NCBI RefSeq assembly: GCF_029227915.1
Contig: NC_079882.1
Span: 29,316,001 to 29,380,000, forward strand
Length of the DNA: 64,000 bases
Reading direction: 5' to 3'
Source: Hydractinia symbiolongicarpus
Lineage: Eukaryota > Cnidaria > Hydrozoa > Anthoathecata > Hydractiniidae
Shown: positions 1 to 10,200 of the stretch, one piece after another
How positions within the stretch are numbered: position 1 is the first letter of the stretch
How the letters are laid out: each line of letters opens with the position of its first letter
The notes under the pieces: model-generated
What the model was told of the DNA's origin: nothing
Database searches by the model: none
The model's input: only the letters and a program-made list of their open reading frames with translations
Position numbers and translations under genes: made by a program

Positions 1-1645
1 TTTTCAGGTAAGAGAAAATCTAAGTTTGGTTCTATTATCGCTAAAAAAATCAACGTTTTAATCACTAGTACCGTATTTTCATTGTGGCTAATTTTTCTCA
101 TATCATTTCCACCTTCTTAAAAACTTTCACGGGTTGTTACTTTTTGTTAATCGTGTCAGAGTTTGTTTTTTTAAGATACTATTGATATGTTTTAGATACC
201 TGTTACCATGCCACCACATCTTACCCAATCAAAAACGAACTATCAAAGAAATGGATTTTTACTGTAAAAGTGCCACCATGTTTTTATATTTGACTCCCCC
301 GTGTTGCATCGAAACAAACAGAAATCCATTATCTGTGGAACCGGAGGAGAGCAGTCCGTTGTTGTCTCGCAGCAGTCTCTCTGCGGGAAGTCCACACAGC
401 GAGGTTGATAGGAAGACCAGTAGTGCTAGTGTTAGTAGCAGCACATCAAAAAGTAGCAACAGTAGCACGCTGTCTGAACTTCGACCGCAAGAAATGCTCG
501 ACTTCATGGCTTATTTGTACGATGCACGCGCAATTATAACAACATGCAAGAAAGCCTGTCGTTGCTGGTCAGCAGTTTATGATGGGATGGATGTAGGTAC
601 GGATAATCCCAGACTTAGAAATGACCGATATAAATCTTTTTTATCTCCAGTTGGCACATCATCCTTGAGTTCTACGTCGTATGGAACGCCTGGTAGTTTT
701 ATAGAGCGTACGCTGTCCAACACTTCCACTGATTCCGATGTATCGTCGAGTGGGTTAGAAGTATCCCCACATCAAACGTATACGACAGATTGTTTAGGAC
801 CTTTCTTAAATGCGCTATTTGACAGAATAGAATGCATGATCGAAAACAACCTTTATGTCAATTTATTACTGACGAGTTTAGTTACGCGGTTGGCCTGTTA
901 TCCACAGCCTTTGTTACGATCTTTTTTGTTAAATGCCAACTTGGTGATACAGCCGGGAGTGAGATCTTTATCTCAGGTCAGTTACTTTTAGATTGTTAGT
1001 TAAATTTATTACAAAATAGTTACCAAGAATGCAAAATAAAGTGTTTTTTTTTTTTAGATCCTTTCTTATATTTCAACATCAGCCGATCAATTTGTTTCTC
1101 AATTAGACGACTACAAATTACTCATAATCAAAGCGCGTCAGAATCTAATTCGTCGAGAATCAAGAAGGTTTAAGCGATTAAGTCAGGAATTTTCTGCACC
1201 ACTGTTGCCTAGAGACGGAAAAGAAGAAGTTTCTGCGTGTAGTATAAACCTTGATCATAGAAGTGGAGCGTCGAAATTCCAAAAAAAAGAAGTACAAGGA
1301 ACGGAAGAGAAATCTATTGGCGTGGACGAACTGGTGAGTTTAACGCCCGGAAAACATAGCGCGTCGTTTACAGGTATCAACACATCACAAGTAAAAGACG
1401 GTGCAAAGCGTGCGGCCACGTTTAGTGGTCACCCAGGGCATATAGGGAAACTACATCCTGCAATGCCATGGTTTGGAGGTAAAAGTCCTTCGAGGCGACA
1501 TCGAAAAATACCAAGTAAAAAGGATTTAGCGGACATGAGGAAGAAACATCCTGTGGTTATAAAGAACGCCATATATTGTGTTGTGTTGTTAGAAGAGTTT
1601 ATGAAAGAGTTAGCTGCTGTATCTATCGAACAAACCTTATTATGA
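1..1645 (+). CDS. FHIP1: FHIP1-family protein, C-terminal exons (partial, 5' end outside window)
   Basis: FHIP proteins (formerly FAM160A) form the FTS-Hook-FHIP complex that tethers early endosomes to cytoplasmic dynein. Three exon pieces are visible: bases 1-7, ending CAG before a GTAAG donor; 196-976, after a TTTTAG acceptor and before GTCAGT; and 1058-1645, after a long T tract plus AG, ending in TGA at 1643-1645. The 976/1058 junction is phase 0. Family-typical blocks are RYLLPCHHILPNQKRT near the start of the second piece, then GPFLNALFDRIE and RLACYPQPLLRSFLLNANLV before the junction, and VVIKNAIYCVVLLEEFMKEL close to the stop. Between them lie serine-rich and basic low-complexity linkers, as in the family. 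The open frame between 134 and 195 is intron. I cannot separate FHIP1A from FHIP1B, because cnidarian-grade genomes probably predate that duplication. Confidence 0.85.
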
Positions 1646-2736
1646 CCGTGTTTAACTCTCTCTTAGATATTTAAAGTTAGTTATTTTTTTATTTGAAACT
1701 TGCACTCGTATTTTATTCCTCAAGAATTTTATTTGGTTGCTTCGATCAAGCGTCAGCAACGTTTGTTAAATTTTTAGGCTATTTGAGGGGCGTTTATTCG
1801 AGGAAGGCGTTTATTTCACATTTCATATTATGACTATATACAATGGCCACACATGCTAAAAATCCCATTAACAGTTATAGCTGGTCTCAAATTTTGAATA
1901 ACAGTGCTAATCGCACTACTAGTGATTCTAATAGTTTATTAAGAAGGAAACTGTTTAAGTTTCAGGAAGGCGTATAAGTTTAACAAAGCATAAGGTATAT
2001 CGAGTTGTCGGCCTTATGTTAGAAAAAAGCGTCGTTACTTTAGAATTAGTTTGGTATATTGAGACCATTTTAGGCTAATTCTCCTAAATATTTTTGTTAG
2101 CTTTAGTTTTTTGTACATGTCAATTTTATTCCTTAAATTTATGTAATTTTAAATTTGCTTATTTTCTTCCCTCGGACATGCACAACAAAATGTAGGAAAA
2201 TGATGAATGTTCTTTCTGCTAGAGTCGACTTATACCAAAAAAAACTTCTCTCTTTTTTTTGCAAAGTCCTAATAAAAAGATTTGACAGTGTGATCTTTAG
2301 GAAAGTTCTTTATTTATACTTTTACACTGGGTGTAATTCCTCGGAAAGTATTCGAAAGCGTCTTTTTTAAGTATTATTTCTTATATATATTTATATAGTT
2401 TTTATATTTTACAGAAGCCTCTCTCACATAATTAAAAAGGAAGTGTTTCCAAATATTTCATTGGCATTATTTAAACTTGTTTTCAATCTCCATGGAAATG
2501 TTTTCTGATCGAAAAAGAATCTCTGTACACACTTGAATTGTGTATCATAAAGATCTTCAATATATGTCGTTGTTATATTTCATCTGACTTTCTCTTTCAT
2601 CAAAACCTTCATTCCCAGTCCTATTTCCTACTCAAAATCCTATTACCGCAAAAATATAAAATAAGGCGAACATTTTGTCATTACCTCTGTATGCGTTACG
2701 TTCGTCATTTAAAAGAGCGGGAAATAGTTAATAATT
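1646..2736. other. Intergenic AT-rich stretch downstream of the FHIP1-type gene
   Basis: No supportable gene. A canonical AATAAA at 2271-2276 could end the FHIP transcript, which would imply a 3' UTR of about 630 bases. The small open frames here are AT-rich, lack splice logic and have no recognisable domain. Confidence 0.5.
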
Positions 2737-3213
2737 CAGGGTTCAGATTGACCCTGGAAAACCTGGAAAAAGTACCCTTTTTGGAAAAACTCAGGGAGAA
2801 CCTGGAAAACTCAGGGAACCTTTTTCTATGTCAGGAAAAACTCGGAAATTTTTTTCTCCTACATAATTGAAATTGCTAGAAGCTAAAAAAGAAAGCTTAA
2901 ATGACTTAAATGAACATCTGAATTTATTTTTGTTTGTTACATTTTGTTATGTTCTATTTACAACTCTCTTACTTTCTTACTTTGTGACATATCATTTTGG
3001 AAAGTTACTACATTAAAGAAGATGATATGATTTATTATTATTATTTATAAAGTTTAAAATTCTTTCTCAGTTCGGACAACTCAAGGAAAAATAGTATTTT
3101 TGTGTATAGACTCATGGAAAAAAGGGTTTTTTTCATGATGTCTCCCAGGGAAATACATCTATATTCATTAAAATTTAAGGGAAAAATATTCTGATAAGCC
3201 ACTCTGAACCCTG
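2737..3213. mobile_element. MITE-like non-autonomous DNA element
   Basis: The segment starts with CAGGGTTCAGA (2737-2747) and ends with its exact reverse complement TCTGAACCCTG (3203-3213), so it has 11-bp terminal inverted repeats 477 bp apart. The left part contains repeated CCTGGAAAA / CTCAGGGA words that read by chance as Glu-Asn-Leu-Glu-rich peptides, and similar words recur inverted near the right end. A CAGGG terminus is typical of hAT-type elements. The flanking 8-mers (TAATAATT and TATTTTAC) do not match, so no target duplication is preserved. It is intergenic between the FHIP1-type gene and the receptor. Confidence 0.65.
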
Positions 3214-3432
3214 TATTTTACAAACTATGAAACGGAATATTTTGACAAGTGTTAAAGAATATCGACGCTGCCGACGTTAAATCAAAAACACAAAAGTAAC
3301 ATATTATCTGTTGATGTCCTGCACATTTAAACGTATTGTGTTTCTTGTATCTGTGATAGAGCAACAACTGGGGCGGGGAGTGGCTAAGGTGACACATCTT
3401 TGTAAATTAGGATCCACTTTTTTCAATACGTT

Positions 3433-5715
3433 TCAATACTGGCTGATGTTCTGCTTGAAAGCTGATGAAGTATTTCTCTCAGGTTGAAACACAATGATCC
3501 AACATTTATATCCATACATGACGAAAAGTAAAATAAAGTTTGCCACTAGCAACATGAACACATCATTTGCTACTTTCTCTTTACTACTGCTCAAGTAAAA
3601 TCGCAAGGGTAAAAGTACTGCGACAGTGAGCGTACATAAAAACATAGCTAGTACTATGTATTTCGTTTCGTTAAAGTTTTCTGGTAACTTTCTCGCTCTA
3701 AAAGCTTGCATCATACACATAAGCACGAGCAGAAAGCCAAACATCATTTGAATCAGCGACTCTTCACCAGTGTTACATTCATATATGTGCTTTCTTGTCT
3801 CGATTATGTATTCGTCATTGAGACGTATAGTGTTAACAGAAAAACTGAGGACAGCAATGCAAACTTGCACACATAACATCAGCAACACCAAAGTACACTC
3901 CATTGTTTTAGACATCTGAACTTGTTTTCTCGAAACGCGTATTTGCGCTTGAAAGATAAATACAAGTTTTTGTGTTTTCATAAGAGTGATGGCCATTATG
4001 AAAGTGAGAAATATACCTATCGCAATCGGTCGCAGTATACAGAGTAATTCGGACGGTTCGATAAAATATGATAAAGGAGCTAGAAAGAAAAACATGTGTG
4101 CCATTAGTTGAAGTAATGACATGTTTTTGTTTGAAGCTCTTACGAACGGTGTGCTACTGAATCGGAGAAAGATAACAATGGTAACCGCTGTGGCACATAC
4201 GCCAAGTACTGACAAAGTAATCGCGACATAAAACGCCATGTCTGCAAAAGTAAGCACGTCATTTGTGAAACTTTTGCACGGCGTACGATATTTCTTTGAA
4301 CATTTCTCGCATTTCCAACTTTTTTGTGTTTTTCCTGTAAATTTAAAGACACTGTTCCAATCAACATCGCGTACTCCGTAACCAAAAGGACATGTTTTGT
4401 TACATTGCGCGATAAACGGAAGACTTTTATTATTATCGTATCCGGACCAGGGTAGGACTTCATACCATATTGTATTCGTTGGGGAATTTGATGTCATCAC
4501 ATTATGTTCTTTGACGTTTCCATCGTCAGTATATGAGATCAAAGTTAGTGCAACTGGTTGATAAAATGAGTTTAGATTATAATTTCTGACAGCTTCAGCA
4601 TGTTTAGCAGTAATTTTGAACGAATTATTTATATCATTCTTCAGTTTTATTAGGCCTTTTAAATTACTTCGTGCAAGAGATAAAGCATTAAAAGAATATC
4701 CACTTGTGAAGGCTGTGTCATTTAGTGAACAGTTACTTAGTTGCAGAACGTACGTTAACCACGTGTTGTTGACAGTTTGTGCTTTCTTACAAGTCATGTT
4801 GGTAACATAAGACGTAAAAATCTTCGTGTTTGGATATTTCATTTTTATCATTCCTCGGATAACATCTGGATTCTTTTTGAAGGAATATTTATCAGTCCAC
4901 GCACTGTTTCCTAAAATTGTTTTTCTGTATAATTTTATTTTATCAGCTTCTTTGAAAAATATTTCTGCTTCCTTTAACTCTCCAAGAAAAACAATCACTT
5001 TAGAGATGTTGTCATTTTTAATTTCATTCGTAACATTAACAGAAGACGTAGTGTTGTTCAAAACCAGAGAGTTGACACAAACTCCGCTGTTTGCTAGCTC
5101 CCATATTTGTTTCTGCATGTCAAAATATTTCTCAGTAGTAATGACGGTGACGTATGCCCAGTTGAAATGTGTTATAGTACTCTTAATGGCATCCACTGAA
5201 ATGACATCTCTCGGATATACGCGTTTCAAATATGCAGTAGGCGTTGTCGATATTTTCTCCTGAAGTGAAACTTCTTCGATGTCAAAAACAGGTATCTTAT
5301 TCGATGTGATGATTTTCAAAGCTTTTTCTTCAGATCGTGTAAACATTCCAATTACGCCTATAATATTTGTTTTACTCTCGTTTGTCTCGTTTTGAAACCG
5401 AAATTTTGATTGACTTAGTAATTGTTGAAAGTATTCTTTAGTAGACGTGACGTCATTGCACGTGGCATGCATAACGTAACCAAGGGTTACATACGAACTT
5501 AGCGCATTGAAATCATCGACAACGTATTTGATTGCACTAGCCCATAATACACTTTCTTCATGTAACGAATCGTTTAACCGAAATGGGAACAGACCAATAA
5601 TATATACATCTCCAGCCTTCTCCATATCTGGCTGACATACACTGTGCAGAGTTCCTACTACATTCAAAACAAAAAGAAAAGCTTTCAATCTCTGCGACAC
5701 TATAAACAGCTCCAT
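3433..5715 (-). CDS. Class C G-protein-coupled receptor (CaSR/T1R/V2R-like), single exon
   Basis: This is an uninterrupted 760-codon frame. I start it at the ATG at 5713-5715, not the upstream ATG at 5812-5814, because the former gives a plausible signal peptide (MELFIVSQRLKAFLFVLNVV). Next comes a Venus-flytrap ligand-binding domain with YIIGLFPFRL, IIGVIGMFTRSEE and FNWAYVTVITTEKY. A shortened cysteine-rich linker follows (CNKTCPFGYG, then KCEKCSKKYRTPC), with about five cysteines where the family usually has nine. The seven-helix domain includes TPFVRASNKNMSLLQL after TM1, the third-loop motif ARKLPENFNETKYI, and a TM7 end YKCWIIVFQPERN that resembles calcium-sensing and vomeronasal type 2 receptors. 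The serine cluster that grips the ligand amino acid in CaSR/mGluR is replaced around FDIEEVS, so an ordinary amino-acid ligand is doubtful (inference). Being intronless among intron-rich neighbours suggests a retrocopy-derived or expanded receptor family. The ligand is unknown. Confidence 0.85.
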   Translation of the reverse strand: MELFIVSQRLKAFLFVLNVVGTLHSVCQPDMEKAGDVYIIGLFPFRLNDSLHEESVLWASAIKYVVDDFNALSSYVTLGYVMHATCNDVTSTKEYFQQLLSQSKFRFQNETNESKTNIIGVIGMFTRSEEKALKIITSNKIPVFDIEEVSLQEKISTTPTAYLKRVYPRDVISVDAIKSTITHFNWAYVTVITTEKYFDMQKQIWELANSGVCVNSLVLNNTTSSVNVTNEIKNDNISKVIVFLGELKEAEIFFKEADKIKLYRKTILGNSAWTDKYSFKKNPDVIRGMIKMKYPNTKIFTSYVTNMTCKKAQTVNNTWLTYVLQLSNCSLNDTAFTSGYSFNALSLARSNLKGLIKLKNDINNSFKITAKHAEAVRNYNLNSFYQPVALTLISYTDDGNVKEHNVMTSNSPTNTIWYEVLPWSGYDNNKSLPFIAQCNKTCPFGYGVRDVDWNSVFKFTGKTQKSWKCEKCSKKYRTPCKSFTNDVLTFADMAFYVAITLSVLGVCATAVTIVIFLRFSSTPFVRASNKNMSLLQLMAHMFFFLAPLSYFIEPSELLCILRPIAIGIFLTFIMAITLMKTQKLVFIFQAQIRVSRKQVQMSKTMECTLVLLMLCVQVCIAVLSFSVNTIRLNDEYIIETRKHIYECNTGEESLIQMMFGFLLVLMCMMQAFRARKLPENFNETKYIVLAMFLCTLTVAVLLPLRFYLSSSKEKVANDVFMLLVANFILLFVMYGYKCWIIVFQPERNTSSAFKQNISQY

Positions 5716-7248
5716 GGTATCAACTTGCTTTTTTGGTAGTGTTTTGATATTATTTTTGTAATGAAACTGAAGAAAATCATCTCCTTTTTTATTTGTTAAG
5801 AAAGTGTGAAACAATTTTCTATCAAAAAGAAATGATATTTATTAGAAAATCAAACGAACAAAGAGGTGATAAATAGTTTAGTAACCAGGTTATATTTGAA
5901 GATTATGCTGAAGAATTAAATTGTGATGGCCTACCGCGACTGTTGATTTCGCCCGCCCACATTTTTAAAAAAATTCTACAAACATCTCTAATGAATAATG
6001 GTTTGTGTAACAAGCCATATGAACGAACGAATAATGAATTGGCGAAGGCAGCTCGGTTATTGAAAGAAATATGACAGGATTAAATTTGGCAAGCAATAAA
6101 ATAGGAATTACATCTTAAAGTAGAATATTTATCGTATTCATTCATCTTCGAATTTCGTTCATATTAAAAGCATTCCTTCGCTCGAAATTTACTTTTTACT
6201 TTTTGAAAAAGAAATTAATGACTTTTTCTTCTTATGACATCATTTAACGAATCTTTTTATGCAATCAATTTATTTCATCAAATATGCTTGTCATTGAGGA
6301 CTATTTCTTGGGTGCATTATATGACATTCTCGAACGTCCATTGAGCCCGTGCGTTTAACAGGTTAGCTTCTTGGAAATCTGAACGTTTGTTTTTAATGTC
6401 ATCCGGAGTACACAAAAAGAAGACATCTAATTTGAAGTTTTATAGAACGTTTATGATATTTTTGTATTTTCATATTTGGTTTTACAAATAGTTCACGTTA
6501 AATCGAGACCTATTTATAAAAATTCGACCAAAAAAATACTATATTGATCTGTTTGTGGTGAAAATGTTAGTAAGAATTAGTTAGTTACAAAGTTCTGTGT
6601 ACTATTAACGACTTGTTATGAAGCATGTAGTCATTTCTGAATTAGTACAAAAAATGAAAATTATTTATTTCCAATTTAGACTCGCATATCACATGCAAAG
6701 AGAAACTAGAGGTTGACCTTGAAATGTTATTGGGAGGTAGTGGAAAAGCCACAGATATTAATTAGTAAATATGACACGTAATAAACATTTATATACAAAG
6801 AAGTCTATATACGCAAATAATCCAGATAAAAATTCACAAATAGAATTTTATAGTTTACGTATAATACAATAATCTGTTTCGCTTGGTGAAAACTATATAA
6901 CTAAATATTCCTTTCTTAGAATCAGTAAAAAAAGATGATCAAATCCCTAACATACGAACACAATTTCTATCCACCATCACATGTTCGTTTTTCTGTAAAA
7001 AAGCCTATCGCGAGTTTAGAGCACTGACGAGTGAGCGCGTAAAGGAAGAATTTCTGAAATCGATTTTTTTACTCCAAATAAATATACACGCGAATGTACA
7101 TATTTTACAACACAGCTATGTTTGTGAATGCGCGTTCCATTTAATACAATAATTGTCACTGTGCGTCCTGTTTTAATAAAAACTCCCAATTCAAAAATAT
7201 CGGATACCTTCTCCCTTGATCACTCCGTCGCAAGAAGACGATAACTTT
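5716..7248. other. Intergenic region between the receptor and PAN3, no gene seen
   Basis: AT-rich sequence upstream of the receptor (its promoter side) and downstream of PAN3. Both genes are on the - strand, so one promoter and one 3' end should lie here. I see no coding block, tRNA or obvious repeat. Confidence 0.5.
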
Positions 7249-10200
7249 TCACGACATCTCCGACGATTGAATGAGTTCAGAAAACGCTGTTTCAAGACAC
7301 GCCTTTAAATCGTGATAAGATACGACAAGAATAGACTGCTCATCCTGTGAACTCAAACAGATACGTTCAGACGTACCAGCATCCAGCTAAAAAGAGTGAT
7401 GAGAAATGTTGTCAAAATGATAAGCAATTGAAAATATTGCTTTTTCCTTTCCTCGTTATTCTCTACTAACGGGTACTAGCTCCTCTATAGATCACTTACA
7501 AGTGCGCGAATCATGAACGTTTATCTAATACATGTACCTTGTTTAACGTGGATACCACGTGTGCAAAATCGATCCAAGCGGAGCCAATATCAGTAACTTG
7601 ATGAAACAAATAATCTCGGAAAAGTTTCAAAAGATAACGATCTCCAGTCTCCGACCATTCCACATCCATGCCATACCTAAAGACATGTACACAAATGAGC
7701 GACAAGATGATTTTCGTTGTCGACATGACAACGGTGTTTCAACTTACTCGGATCGCTCAAGTATAGTGCCCAACTTGGCTAAAATCCTTAGTAATCGTCC
7801 ATTGTCGAGTTCCTAAAATATATCATACATTAAGAAGCACATGTAAAACACATATGTGAAACCAAGAAAAAACATTCGATTACAACCTTGGACAATTCAT
7901 TCTCTAAAAGATCGCATCTGGATTGTGTTGAATCAAGTTGGCTGTAAAACCTAGCACCTATGACAGGCATGACTTCGTTTATGCTGTGTGGGTTCGAGGT
8001 CAATTGACTACTAATTAGATGCCTAAATTAAAAAATTAACTTTCATAGATTAACAGTGAAAAAAAACCATTGTAAAAACATAGTTAATCCTTGAGACATT
8101 CGTCTGTAGGATAAAATATTTAAATACCATATCAATGACTTTAAATCGCTTGAATAATTTTTCGCCACAAATTCCATTGACTGCTGCACGTTGTCTCTAT
8201 TCACAGCTTCAATTGAATAACAGGCTAATGCGAGTATGAGTTTCCCAAGCGCAACTAGATCTTCTTGCTAGACATGAAAGAATAGAACGAAATTATAGAT
8301 AAACAGATAAATAAACAAAAAAGGCGATCGGGTATTCTACCAACTAATATGCTAATTTTAGTAAAATAAAAATCATTAGCACGCAATATATTGATCAACA
8401 ATACAAAATAAACATACAGTAAAAAAACAATTAAAACAACCTGGTAATGTTTGATCATTGCAGGAGTTAAGTCAGCATCAGACGTTAGCACATCCAAAAT
8501 GCCAGCACAGTTCAATCTTAATCTAAAGAAGATATGTGCCAATAGTTGACAAAATAAAAACATAAACCCAACTTTGGATAAACCTTACCCATTAGATTAT
8601 TAGAGTGTATTTCTCACACTAAATCATAATTAAACTCGACTCTTACGCGTAAAATTTGTTTGTCTGACTTCACGAAAGCTGAAAATTCCTGTAAAATTCC
8701 GAGCTTTTCTTCAATCACACCTAGTTTTAACCATTCTAGCAATTACTGAACACCCTTACCAAGTAGCTTTTGAGATCTAGCGTGCGCTCACCTCGAATTT
8801 CCTATCAGAAGAACTTTCGATGGATCAATTATTCGGCAGCATAAGTCTGTACTGTGAATCTGTCGAATTGCTGCCGTCAATTGGATTACGTAACTCCATA
8901 TTAACCTTTCTGGCATGACTTTTTGCGTCCCCTTATGGTTTTTGTAGCCCGACATAGAGCCTTGAGATGACCACGTGTAATTGTTCGACATATCCATTGC
9001 AGGGGGACTCCGCACTCGTGGACCAGTGAAATGCCTGCTCATCAATGTTTCAGCTCCAGGATAATTCGTATAGATAAAGACAAGAGCTGATAAAAAAAAG
9101 AACATACAATGTAACCTTTCTATAACAGACATCCCATGTAGCAGTCAGCTTGTTACATTACAGCTAGCTACTTCAAGACAAACTCAGAAAACATTAAATT
9201 AAACGAAAACTTACACATATCACCGAAAGCTTTCGTCGTAAATGCTTCTTTGAGAGGAACAATATTCGAGTTACTTATTTTCTTCCATTTTTCAACACTA
9301 CTCACCGCTTTTGGATTTAACAAACGAAAGCCTAAATATATAAATAAATTATTATTATTATTCATATTTACACAGGTTGACTACGTCAGAATATATACAT
9401 ATCTGGTATCAATGCAGGACCTGTACAAAAAAAAAAAAAAAAATAAATGAAAGTAAAAAGCTAAAAATACTATAAAAATTTTTTTTGTTTCGTTGAATAG
9501 ACAAGATATATGATACAAATACGTAGCCGTCGCATTGTGCTGGGAAATCTTTTTGGAATTGTTTATGTCCTGTTTACATATTTCACAAGCCTTAAGACGA
9601 GCAATAGAAGTAAAAAAACGAAAAAAGATGACGTTAATTTTCGAGAACAAGTGCGATATCTTATTTATCATATAAATCGAGCTAAATCATTGTATTTGGC
9701 ATATTTGATAGATTATGGTTCAAATTTAGTTACAGTTTATAAAGTTCTTTGTTCAACAGCGAATAAAGCTATTGCATATTTATGTATCTTTAACGACTAT
9801 ATTTAAGCAAAACAGAATTGAACTATGAATAAATATGTTTTATAAAAATTATATTTTATTTAAAAAAAATGTCGGAATAAATTCCTGATAAGTTCTGGTT
9901 TTATGTTACTGTGGAAAGTTTATCATTTCTTGAACATGATAGTTCAAGAAATGATAACTATCATGTTCAAGAAATGATAAACTTCCCACAGTAACATGAA
10001 TACTGAACAGACAAACCGAAATAATATCTTCAAGTTCTGGTTTATCAAGAAAACAATAACTTTGGCAAAACAATCAAAAATATCAGCTTTTTGCACTGTA
10101 GGATTGAAAAAAAATGCACTCTTCTCTCAAGAGAAAATAAAAATAAGGATATATATATTTCGCGTAGATTAGTGAATCACAATGCGAGAAAAACTTAACC

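Noticed and set aside
134-195. N-terminal part of the first + strand ORF as coding
   Set aside because: It lies upstream of a clear TTTTAG acceptor at 195. The FHIP-like similarity begins right after that site, so this part is intron.
4616-5263. Two + strand ORFs under the receptor
   Set aside because: Antisense shadows of the 760-codon receptor frame.
9510-9806. 98-codon + strand ORF in a PAN3 intron
   Set aside because: AT-rich composition, no recognisable domain, no promoter or splice context; kept out as a chance frame.
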